From contig JAZSQB010000024.1 of assembly GCA_045537695.1 (NCBI GenBank), forward strand, positions 1-23,355: a stretch of DNA of 23,355 nucleotides, given 5' to 3'. The notes beneath the pieces are model-generated. The model worked only from the letters and a program-made list of their open reading frames with translations, made no database searches and had not been told where the DNA came from. The position numbers and the translations under genes were made by a program. Each line of letters opens with the position of its first letter. The first letter of the stretch is position 1. Positions 13,753-21,277 of the stretch are shown in pieces. The stretch comes from RGIG2041 sp045537695. GTDB lineage: Bacteria > Bacillota > Clostridia > UBA1381 > UMGS1253.

Positions 13753-14449
13753 CTCGCATCTCTCCCTCAAACTGCAAATACGCCTGCAATTTTGCTTCAA
13801 ATACTTTTTGTAACGTCTTATCCTCTGCCTGCGCGGTATTTTTTAAAATGTCTTGTAAAATTCTCTTTTTCCAATCATAATACGCCGAAAACAGCGGCGG
13901 TTTTGCGCTGCGCAATGCCGGCGAAAATACACAGTCAAAGTCTGTAAAACTTTCCATTTCCCCTAAACACACCTCTAATATCGTATAAATGCGCCTGTCC
14001 TCACGCACTAAATGCTCCGACAATATTACAAATCCATTTGCATATAAAAATCTACGCAAATCCTCATCCGCGCGCATCGGTTGTAAAAACAATCGGCTGC
14101 TCTCCGTCAATAGCGATTTTCCTGCCGCTAAAATATCCGCAATCACCAAACCACCCATACCGGCAATAACAATCGCATCCGCCTCACCGGGCGCAAGCGT
14201 GGAAAGTCCGTCACCCAAACGCAAATCAATTTGCTGTTCCAACCCAAAACGCAAAATATTTTCCCGCGCTTTATCGCACGGTCCCTGCGCTACATCAGAT
14301 GCAATGACCCGTTTGCTCTGTCTTGCAAGCAACACAGACAAATACGCGTGGTCACAGCCAACATCCGCAATCACACCATATGGCGCCGTCAGCGCAGCCA
14401 GAAGGTCCAGCCGCGGTGTACTATGACATAATAAATCACTGCTGCACAT
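13742..14449 (-). CDS. trmK: tRNA (adenine(22)-N1)-methyltransferase TrmK
   Basis: This is a 235-aa class I SAM-dependent methyltransferase of the TrmK (YqfN) family. Motif I is IADVGCDHAYLSVLLA (27-42), followed by ASDVAQGPCDKARENI (50-65), LRLGDGL (77-83) and IVIAGMGG (93-100), the TrmK signature. C-terminal helices follow (about 165-235). It methylates N1 of A22 in tRNA-Ser and tRNA-Tyr type substrates. The start at 14449 is supported by GGGGGAG 5 nt upstream and by SAM-domain spacing. It lies within the 3' end of ppk1, a 61-base overlap, which is long for an operon junction. The gene also overlaps nif3 by 11 bases, so ppk1-trmK-nif3 is one transcription unit, probably translationally coupled. 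Confidence 0.9.
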   Translation of the reverse strand: MCSSDLLCHSTPRLDLLAALTAPYGVIADVGCDHAYLSVLLARQSKRVIASDVAQGPCDKARENILRFGLEQQIDLRLGDGLSTLAPGEADAIVIAGMGGLVIADILAAGKSLLTESSRLFLQPMRADEDLRRFLYANGFVILSEHLVREDRRIYTILEVCLGEMESFTDFDCVFSPALRSAKPPLFSAYYDWKKRILQDILKNTAQAEDKTLQKVFEAKLQAYLQFEGEMRDEV

Positions 14450-16881
14450 ACTGCTCCCCCCACTAAAATACCAATTAAAATTTTTACCCAAAGTGAGAAG
14501 CGATGCGGCTCATCCGGCGTAGGCATATGCATAGACTCCGCTTGCTTAAGTTCCTTTAAATCCGCCAACAGCAGTTCTCTCTCCACTTCTTCAATCATCG
14601 GACGCATTTTCCGTACCTGCGGCACCTGCATTTCTTCATTCTCTTTTACTTTTTTATCTTGTTTGTTCTTCTTTTTCTTTTTTGTCTTTTTATCCTTGTT
14701 CTTGTTATCCATCTTCTCCGGCGGTAAATCCTCTGCTTCCTCTACTGTTGGCAACTGCCGCATCGGTTCATCCGCAAGCCTATCCAAGTCTACGGCATTT
14801 TCCGTCTCCGTACGCTCAGAAATTGCAACTGCCGGCTGTCCGCTAAACATTTCAAAAAAGTGCAACTGTGCATCCAAGGGCTCTTCGCCGTTTATAAAAC
14901 GAGTATACGTACCATCCGGCTGCATAATGCGCGTTTTCACGTTGTCTCTGTCTAAAACATTCAGCATTTTTAAAATAGTTTCTTTGCAGGATGCATCCAA
15001 TACCGGCGCTGCAACTTCCACACGATTTTGCGTGTTGCGTGTCATAAAGTCAGCAGAAGAAATGTAAACCTCACAATCCTCTTCCGGTCCAAACACAAAA
15101 ATACGCGAATGCTCCAGATATCTGCCAACAATGCTTTTTACAACAATATTCTCACTCTTACCAGGCACGCCGGCTTTCAAACAGCAAATACCGCGCACAA
15201 ACAGTTTAATCTGCACACCGACCACGGATGCCTCTAAAAGCTTATCAATCAACACCTTATCTGTGACGGCGTTGCATTTAATCATCACCTGCGCAGGCTG
15301 TCCGGCAATGGCGCGATAAATCTGCGTATCTATTTTATCCAACAGCTTTGGCAGCATACAATGCGGTGCCACCAATAGCTTGTCACTATACTCTACCGTC
15401 TCACCCATCGCAATATGGTCAAATACACTCTTAACCTCCAACGCAATTTCCCGATTGCCTGTAATCATACAAATATCCGTATACAACTCTGCTGTTTTTT
15501 CGTTATAATTCCCTGTACCGATTTGCGTTGTATAGGCAAATCCGTCCTCGGTTTTTCTCGTAATCAATAAAATCTTGGAATGAATCTTATAATCATCCAG
15601 ACCATAACGGATATGGCAGCCAGCTGCCTCCAACTGACGGGACCAATCAATATTGTTCTGCTCGTCAAAGCGTGCACGTAATTCTAAAATCGCGGTAACT
15701 TCCTTGCCGTTTTCCACCGCTTTTAAAAGCGCAGCCAAAATCTGTGAATTGGTCGCCACGCGGTACAACGTAATTTTAATGCTGACCGTATCCGGGTCGT
15801 TTGCAGCTTCTTCTAAAAGGCGCACAAACGGACGCATGGAATGAAACGGATAGCACAAAAGCAAATCTCTGCGCTGTGCCTGCAAATGCACGGGTTCATT
15901 ATGATCGATATCTGCAGGATAGAGCGGCATCAACGGCACATGTAAAAGGTCCGGATATTTCTTTCTAAAAATGTTTTCCAAACGGAAAGCGAAGGTAACA
16001 TCAAACGAGGAACGCTCTGTAATAATCTGATTTTTCTTCAATTTCAAATTCTTCGAAAAATACTTGGTCAAACGCTCTGAAAGCGACTTGTTCGTCTGCA
16101 GTCTTACCGCAGCAAGCCGTTTTCTGCGCTTCAAAAGCTCGCTCATAATATCGCGCCAGTCCAAGTCCTCATCAAAACTCGCCTCAGCTATATCAATGTC
16201 TGCATTGCGCGTTACACGAATCAGATAGCGGTCCACAAATGTATAACCGGAAAAAACAATGTCCGCAAAATGGTAAACCAATTCCTCAGTCAAGGCAAAA
16301 TAAGAGCCGCTTTTCATATGCACAAGATGCACGCGCTCCATTTCCTCAATGGGGATTAAGCCTACCTTTAATTCCCCTGATTTGGTTTTCAGCTCCGTTG
16401 CAACATAAATGGCGTTGCTTTTCAAAAACGGAAATATGTGCCTGTCGTCCACTAGCTGCGGGGATAGCAATGACAAAATTTCACGACGAAAATATTTTTG
16501 TAAAAGCACCTCATCGGACGGAGAAATTTTGGAAAAATCTATTTTGCGCACCCCTGCATCGCCCAGGCGGTGCATAATATCCTTAAACACTTTATCCTTA
16601 CGTTTCACTAATCGCGGCAATGCTTTGCAGATTTCATCCATCTGCTCCTGCGCCGTCATACCGCTCTTATTATCCGTCAGCTTCGGCTTTGCTCGGTTCT
16701 GGTCATACAGGCTTCCAAAACGCACCATAAAAAACTCGTCCAAATTTGTACCAAAAATCGAAACAAACTTTAAGCGCTCCAAGAGCGGAACAGAAACATC
16801 CTCTGCCTCTTCCAGCACGCGTTCATTAAATCGCAGCCAACTTAATTCCCGATTTACATATATTTTTTTCTTTTTACCCAT
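14389..16881 (-). CDS. ppk1: Polyphosphate kinase PPK1 with membrane-anchor tail
   Basis: This 830-aa PPK1 makes polyphosphate from ATP. The core (about 1-675) has NRELSWLRFNERV (10-22), SIKITLYRVATNSQI (367-381), RARFDEQNNIDW (402-413), KIHSK with the expected phospho-acceptor His434, TGNYNEKTAELYTD (456-469) and LEHSRIFVFG with His591. These two histidines match E. coli His435 and His592. PPK1 is usually 680-720 aa. Here about 150 extra residues follow: an acidic linker, a Lys-rich low-complexity stretch (about 727-747), a charged helix, and one transmembrane helix (about 797-820) ending in a basic tail. Such a tail would tether the enzyme to the membrane (inference). The ribosome binding site is weak (AAGGTG). 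It is the first gene of the ppk1-trmK-nif3 operon, divergent from pfk. Confidence 0.93.
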   Translation of the reverse strand: MGKKKKIYVNRELSWLRFNERVLEEAEDVSVPLLERLKFVSIFGTNLDEFFMVRFGSLYDQNRAKPKLTDNKSGMTAQEQMDEICKALPRLVKRKDKVFKDIMHRLGDAGVRKIDFSKISPSDEVLLQKYFRREILSLLSPQLVDDRHIFPFLKSNAIYVATELKTKSGELKVGLIPIEEMERVHLVHMKSGSYFALTEELVYHFADIVFSGYTFVDRYLIRVTRNADIDIAEASFDEDLDWRDIMSELLKRRKRLAAVRLQTNKSLSERLTKYFSKNLKLKKNQIITERSSFDVTFAFRLENIFRKKYPDLLHVPLMPLYPADIDHNEPVHLQAQRRDLLLCYPFHSMRPFVRLLEEAANDPDTVSIKITLYRVATNSQILAALLKAVENGKEVTAILELRARFDEQNNIDWSRQLEAAGCHIRYGLDDYKIHSKILLITRKTEDGFAYTTQIGTGNYNEKTAELYTDICMITGNREIALEVKSVFDHIAMGETVEYSDKLLVAPHCMLPKLLDKIDTQIYRAIAGQPAQVMIKCNAVTDKVLIDKLLEASVVGVQIKLFVRGICCLKAGVPGKSENIVVKSIVGRYLEHSRIFVFGPEEDCEVYISSADFMTRNTQNRVEVAAPVLDASCKETILKMLNVLDRDNVKTRIMQPDGTYTRFINGEEPLDAQLHFFEMFSGQPAVAISERTETENAVDLDRLADEPMRQLPTVEEAEDLPPEKMDNKNKDKKTKKKKKNKQDKKVKENEEMQVPQVRKMRPMIEEVERELLLADLKELKQAESMHMPTPDEPHRFSLWVKILIGILVGGAVCAAVIYYVIVHRGWTFWLR

Positions 16882-16935
16882 AATATTACAGCACCTTACA
16901 AAAATTTTTAAAAATCTATTGTTTTCCTTACTTAT

Positions 16936-16964
16936 ATCATATACAATAATAACATAAAATACAA
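16936..16964 (-). promoter_or_regulatory. Promoter of the ppk1-trmK-nif3 operon
   Basis: On the minus strand, TTGTAT (complement of 16959-16964), a 17-nt spacer and TATGAT (complement of 16936-16941). It lies in the 112-bp region shared with pfk. A plus-strand promoter there is less clear: TTGTTT (16919-16924), 18 nt, TACAAT (16943-16948) is the best candidate and would overlap this one. Confidence 0.6.
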
Positions 16965-16993
16965 GAAAAATCTATAGGCAGGAAGGGTTTAAT

Positions 16994-18073
16994 ATGAAAA
17001 AACGCATTGGAATATTAACGAGTGGCGGCGATTGCCCCGGCTTAAATGCCACAATACGCGGTGTTGCAAAGGCAGTTTATGAAAAAATGGGAACAGATGC
17101 TGAAATTATTGGCATTGAGGATGGTTATCACGGTCTGATTCATGGGGAATATCATAAAATGAAGCCGTCCGACTTTTCCGGCATTTTAACCGTGGGCGGT
17201 ACCATTTTAGGCACTTCGCGCACCCCATACTCTAAAATGCAGGTTGTTGAAGAGGACAACATCGACAAAGTTGCCGCTATGAAGAAAAACTACAAAGAAA
17301 TGAAGCTGGATTGCCTTTTGACACTTGGCGGCAACGGCACGCACAAAACGGCGAATCTACTTTCCGGCGAAGGACTAAATGTAATTGGACTTCCCAAAAC
17401 CATTGACAATGACATCTTTGGCACAGATGTAACCTTTGGTTTTCATACCGCTGTGGATACAGCAACCGATGTCATTGATAAAATTCATACAACCGCTTCC
17501 AGTCACCGCAGAGTCATGCTCGTTGAAATTATGGGCAACAAAGCCGGCTGGCTTACACTGTATTCTGCAGTTGCCGGCGGTGCGGATATTATTTTAATTC
17601 CGGAAATTCCATACGATATGGATAAAATTATGATAGCTTTGGATAGGAGAGCAGAAAAGGGAAGAGCCTTTTCCATTATTGCCGTTGCCGAAGGCGCAAT
17701 GTCTGCGGAGGAAGCGCTATTGAAGAAAAAACAACGTGCACTCCTGCGCGCAGAGCTTGGCTATAAAACAGCTACCCAGCAAATTGCGGACGAAATCGCA
17801 AAACGCTCTGCCTATGAAACGCGTGTAGTTCTCTCTGGTCACATTGTGCGCGGCGGCAGTCCGTCGGCTTATGACCGCGTACTTGCGACACAATTTGGGG
17901 CCTATGCAGCTGAGTTAATTGAAAAAGAAATATACGGCGTAACCGTTGCTATGGTCAATAACCGTATTACGCACAATGCATTAAAAGACATCGCCGGCAT
18001 CACAAAGTTTGTACCGAGCGATCACCAAATGATTGGCGTTGCCAAAAGCATGGGGGTTTCTTTCGGCGATTAA
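16994..18073 (+). CDS. 6-phosphofructokinase, mixed-donor subfamily
   Basis: The 359-aa PFK phosphorylates fructose-6-phosphate at C1 in glycolysis. Visible are TSGGDCPGLNATIRG (9-23), LGTSR (72-76), GGNGTHKTAN (112-121), the catalytic PKTIDND (134-140, Asp138 and Asp140), and EIMGNKAGWL and GHIVRGGSPSAYDR for substrate binding. ATP enzymes such as E. coli PfkA have GGDG and PGTIDND; pyrophosphate enzymes have GGDD and PKTIDND. This protein has Gly115 (ATP-type), Lys135 (PPi-type) and Asn114 where Asp is usual, so the phosphoryl donor cannot be called from sequence. Length (about 360 aa, against 320 for PfkA) fits the mixed subfamily. AGGAAGG lies about 8 nt before the ATG. It is monocistronic and divergent from ppk1. 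Confidence 0.9.
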   Translation: MKKRIGILTSGGDCPGLNATIRGVAKAVYEKMGTDAEIIGIEDGYHGLIHGEYHKMKPSDFSGILTVGGTILGTSRTPYSKMQVVEEDNIDKVAAMKKNYKEMKLDCLLTLGGNGTHKTANLLSGEGLNVIGLPKTIDNDIFGTDVTFGFHTAVDTATDVIDKIHTTASSHRRVMLVEIMGNKAGWLTLYSAVAGGADIILIPEIPYDMDKIMIALDRRAEKGRAFSIIAVAEGAMSAEEALLKKKQRALLRAELGYKTATQQIADEIAKRSAYETRVVLSGHIVRGGSPSAYDRVLATQFGAYAAELIEKEIYGVTVAMVNNRITHNALKDIAGITKFVPSDHQMIGVAKSMGVSFGD

Positions 18074-18092
18074 AAACTTTTTGAAACACACA

Positions 18093-18124
18093 AAAAAACA
18101 GTGGTCCTTGGACCACTGTTTTTT
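18093..18124. terminator. Bidirectional terminator between pfk and the SLH operon
   Basis: An uninterrupted palindrome has arms AAAAAACAGTGGTCC and GGACCACTGTTTTTT around TT (the practical loop is CTTG or larger). A and T tracts on either side allow termination of both convergent transcripts. Confidence 0.9.
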
Positions 18125-18134
18125 GTTTTAAAGA

Positions 18135-21100
18135 TTACTCAACCGGAGTCGGAGCTACCGGTGTGTCCGGGAGGTTCTTGAGTACCACTGCAACCTTAAT
18201 GCCGGAGTTGTACACACGTACAATACACGGTGTTGCAGTTACAAGCGGGTTGGAAAGATCAACAATATCTGCTACGCTACCTGTCTTTACTCTGTCAGCT
18301 TCCTTTGTAGCAGCAGCATCATAAACGACAACCTTAGATACGTTATATGTCATATTTGTTGTCACCAGCTCCGCATTATACTTACCATCTGTCAAAATGC
18401 TTGCGCCGGAGGCGTCCTTTGTAATGTAACCATCTGCAACCTCAAACTGTGTTGCAATAGAACCGCTTGCCGGATTGGAAATCGTAGCAAACATTACGGA
18501 ATCGCCTTCCTTCTCATACGGAAGCGCGAGGTCAGTAGATTCAAATCTTCTGCCGGCGCTAATATCGTTCTTGCTCAAAAAGATGTTTTCATGTGCAAGG
18601 TAAATCGTTCTTACATAGCGAACCTCTCCTTGCGCATTTAAACCATATACAAAGATATCACCCGGCATTACAATCTGACTCGCACGCTGTTCATCCATAA
18701 CACCACCGTGAATAGCTTTAATTCTGGCATTTCTGCTGCCTGTGCCTTCAACGTTAAATGTTACACCATTAAAAAGGTGGTCTGCCAGAGAATCACTGCC
18801 TTCGATATACTGACCATTCTGGAAGTAGTCAGCATCTACAGTAAGCGTCTTGGAAGAACCTTCTTCATTGCCGTAAATCTTCAGAGTAATCATATCTTCG
18901 CCATACTCGTCTTCTGTCAGAGTCTGCGTTGTCTTTGTAACAATAAAGAGCGGACGCTGGCGCTGCGAGGATTCTGTATCAGCAGTCCTAAAGACTTCTG
19001 TGTCCGAAGATCCAGAAGAAAATACGCAAATACCATAATCGTATGCACGAGATTCTCTGTCTGTGTTAAAGAGCTGGAGCGTATAACTTTCTCCGGACTT
19101 GAACTCAGAAGCCTTATAAATTTTAAGCTTCTTTTCGTTGTTGAGTTCTTCAGCCTGTGCTGGGATAGAGAAGATAATTGCAGCGGAGTTAAGTGCAGTG
19201 GTGTAGTTAAAACCGCCATAACCGGACTGATAGGACATTTCCTTCGGTCCCGTTGCGCCACCCTTAATTCTGCCTAATACATACTCATCTTCATCTACGC
19301 CCTTAAACGGTGTATCAATGTACTTGATTGCGCCCTGATCGTCAAGTTTGTAAAGCATCGGCGAAATCTCTGCAACTGTACCGTCATCATATTTGGCGTA
19401 ACCATTCGAAACGTCATAGATCTTCCAGGACTTTGTAATAGAATCAGCAAGTGCCGCCATAATATCCGTATCGTTTGTCTTCTTTGCACCATCAATGGTA
19501 ACCTTGCTTGCAAGCGGGATAATCTCGTATTCACCGGCAGCAGTAAATACCTTCATATCAATAGTGCCTCTTGTGCCCTGAGACGGCACATACTGTAAAA
19601 TGATTCCGTACTCACCATCAGCTTTTCCACTGGAAGCAGATTTTATCGCAGCAACTCTGCCAAATGCGTCAAGCTTAAATTCAACACCCTTGCCAAGCTT
19701 TAATCCATGACCCATCTCTGCAGCGTAAGCTTCCAAAGCATCACCAAAGATATAATCCTCACCGTCATCCAATGCAACAAATGTTTTGCCGTCTGCATTT
19801 GTACCGAAGGAATCCACTACGCCGGATACTGTAGAATCGGATATGATAACGTTGAAAACCTTCTTTGTTGCGGACAAATCGGAAGCAGCAACAGATAAAA
19901 CGTCACCCGCCACGATGGAATCGAAGGAAAGCGCCTTGCCGTTCTTATCTGTGAATGTAGCAAACGTGTTCTTATCTTCAACATCAATTGTAATAGACTT
20001 TGTCGCTCCTGCAGCATTCTTATAGTCGCCAAACTCGTCTAAGAGCACATAGCTGTCTAAATCAATGAACTCGACAACATATGTTTCATATGCAGTAATC
20101 ATCACAGTTTCTGCACCCTTGGTAGAGTCACTGTCTATAAATACTACCTTACCCGGCATATCGATAATGCCTGTAAGAATTGTCTTAAGATCATCAGAAG
20201 AAGTTGTTGCAGCACCATTGTAGATAATAGCCGGCATTGCTTCTACTTCTACTTCTTCCTCCTCAGCATCGTTGCCTTCTCCCCAGTACTTAACAACGGC
20301 GTTTGTGCTGCTATCAAGTTCAAGATCCTCAATTGCAACTTCCACCATTGTATTTTTCTTGCCGGAAGCAGAGTATGCAATGATTGTGTTTTTCTCTGTA
20401 TCTTCGTCATATGTATAATATGCCTTTACAGTAGAACCAATTTTCTGTTCAATGTCTGTTTCGCCTGCGAGAAATGCTATATTGCCTGCTTTTGCAGCAA
20501 TTTCAACTTCGCCGGCCTTTAAGTCACTGCCTTCCCAGAGGGAGGTTGTGCTGTTTGCAGAAACGAGACCTTCTATTTTGTAAGTATTAAACTTATCCGT
20601 AAGGAGTGTTACGCCTTCCTTTGCTTCCCACTTTTCGACATCACCGGAGGAAACCTTCTTCATCACGTCGATATCGAGAATGTTTGCACAAAGAACAGCA
20701 GCCTGACCTCTTGTGAGCGGTGCAGTCAAATCAATATTTGCAATACCCTTAAGTGCGCCGATATCTCTGCCGACAGATGTATAACCGGACGGCCAGCCAC
20801 CTTCAGCTTCTGCTTTCAGACCATAACCGATAACGGAAACCATCATCTTCACAGCCTGTTCACCTGTTACTTTATCATTCGGTGCAAATGTGCCGTCGCC
20901 CATACCATTGATGGCACCCATATCCTTACCGAACTCAACATACGGCGCATACCATTCACTAACAGCTACGTCCGCAAATACACCCTTTGCCTTATAACCG
21001 GCAACAATGTTTGCATGACCTGCAGCAGTCACCATAATCTTGGTGAACTCTGCACGTGTAATATTGTTGTCGCCATTGAAGCTGTTGCCGTCGCCGACCA

Positions 21101-21245
21101 TAATCTCGAGAGCGCTCAAAAGCTTGGCAGCGTCCTCATAGAACTTACCTTCGACATCGGCAGGTGCAGGAGCGGCAAAAGCCGCTACCTGCAGCATCAT
21201 AATCGATGCAATAATCAATGACATTACTTTTTTAAATAATTTCAT
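18135..21245 (-). CDS. S-layer protein with three N-terminal SLH domains (SLH protein 3)
   Basis: This is a 1036-aa secreted protein. A signal peptide (1-24, AFA-AP) is followed by SLH repeats at about 30-76 (NNITRAEFTKIM), 90-138 (FADVAVSEWYAPYVEFGKD; GMGDGTFAPNDKVT) and 150-190 (GGWPSGYTSVGRDI...LTRGQAAVLCANIL). The third repeat shares the unusual GG(W/Y)PSGY opening with SLH protein 1, and both pass into a similar 'VEGLV'-type segment, so they are probably paralogues. The remaining ~830 residues are an acidic, beta-rich body without enzymatic motifs, ending in a short Pro-rich tail. An acidic cluster (EEEEVEVE) lies near residue 330. AGGGAGG lies before the ATG. It is the second gene of an operon, 32 bp after the truncated SLH gene, with no terminator between them. 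Confidence 0.87.
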   Translation of the reverse strand: MKLFKKVMSLIIASIMMLQVAAFAAPAPADVEGKFYEDAAKLLSALEIMVGDGNSFNGDNNITRAEFTKIMVTAAGHANIVAGYKAKGVFADVAVSEWYAPYVEFGKDMGAINGMGDGTFAPNDKVTGEQAVKMMVSVIGYGLKAEAEGGWPSGYTSVGRDIGALKGIANIDLTAPLTRGQAAVLCANILDIDVMKKVSSGDVEKWEAKEGVTLLTDKFNTYKIEGLVSANSTTSLWEGSDLKAGEVEIAAKAGNIAFLAGETDIEQKIGSTVKAYYTYDEDTEKNTIIAYSASGKKNTMVEVAIEDLELDSSTNAVVKYWGEGNDAEEEEVEVEAMPAIIYNGAATTSSDDLKTILTGIIDMPGKVVFIDSDSTKGAETVMITAYETYVVEFIDLDSYVLLDEFGDYKNAAGATKSITIDVEDKNTFATFTDKNGKALSFDSIVAGDVLSVAASDLSATKKVFNVIISDSTVSGVVDSFGTNADGKTFVALDDGEDYIFGDALEAYAAEMGHGLKLGKGVEFKLDAFGRVAAIKSASSGKADGEYGIILQYVPSQGTRGTIDMKVFTAAGEYEIIPLASKVTIDGAKKTNDTDIMAALADSITKSWKIYDVSNGYAKYDDGTVAEISPMLYKLDDQGAIKYIDTPFKGVDEDEYVLGRIKGGATGPKEMSYQSGYGGFNYTTALNSAAIIFSIPAQAEELNNEKKLKIYKASEFKSGESYTLQLFNTDRESRAYDYGICVFSSGSSDTEVFRTADTESSQRQRPLFIVTKTTQTLTEDEYGEDMITLKIYGNEEGSSKTLTVDADYFQNGQYIEGSDSLADHLFNGVTFNVEGTGSRNARIKAIHGGVMDEQRASQIVMPGDIFVYGLNAQGEVRYVRTIYLAHENIFLSKNDISAGRRFESTDLALPYEKEGDSVMFATISNPASGSIATQFEVADGYITKDASGASILTDGKYNAELVTTNMTYNVSKVVVYDAAATKEADRVKTGSVADIVDLSNPLVTATPCIVRVYNSGIKVAVVLKNLPDTPVAPTPVE

Positions 21246-21277
21246 TGTTAAACCTCCCTATCCTATTTTTCTTATTC

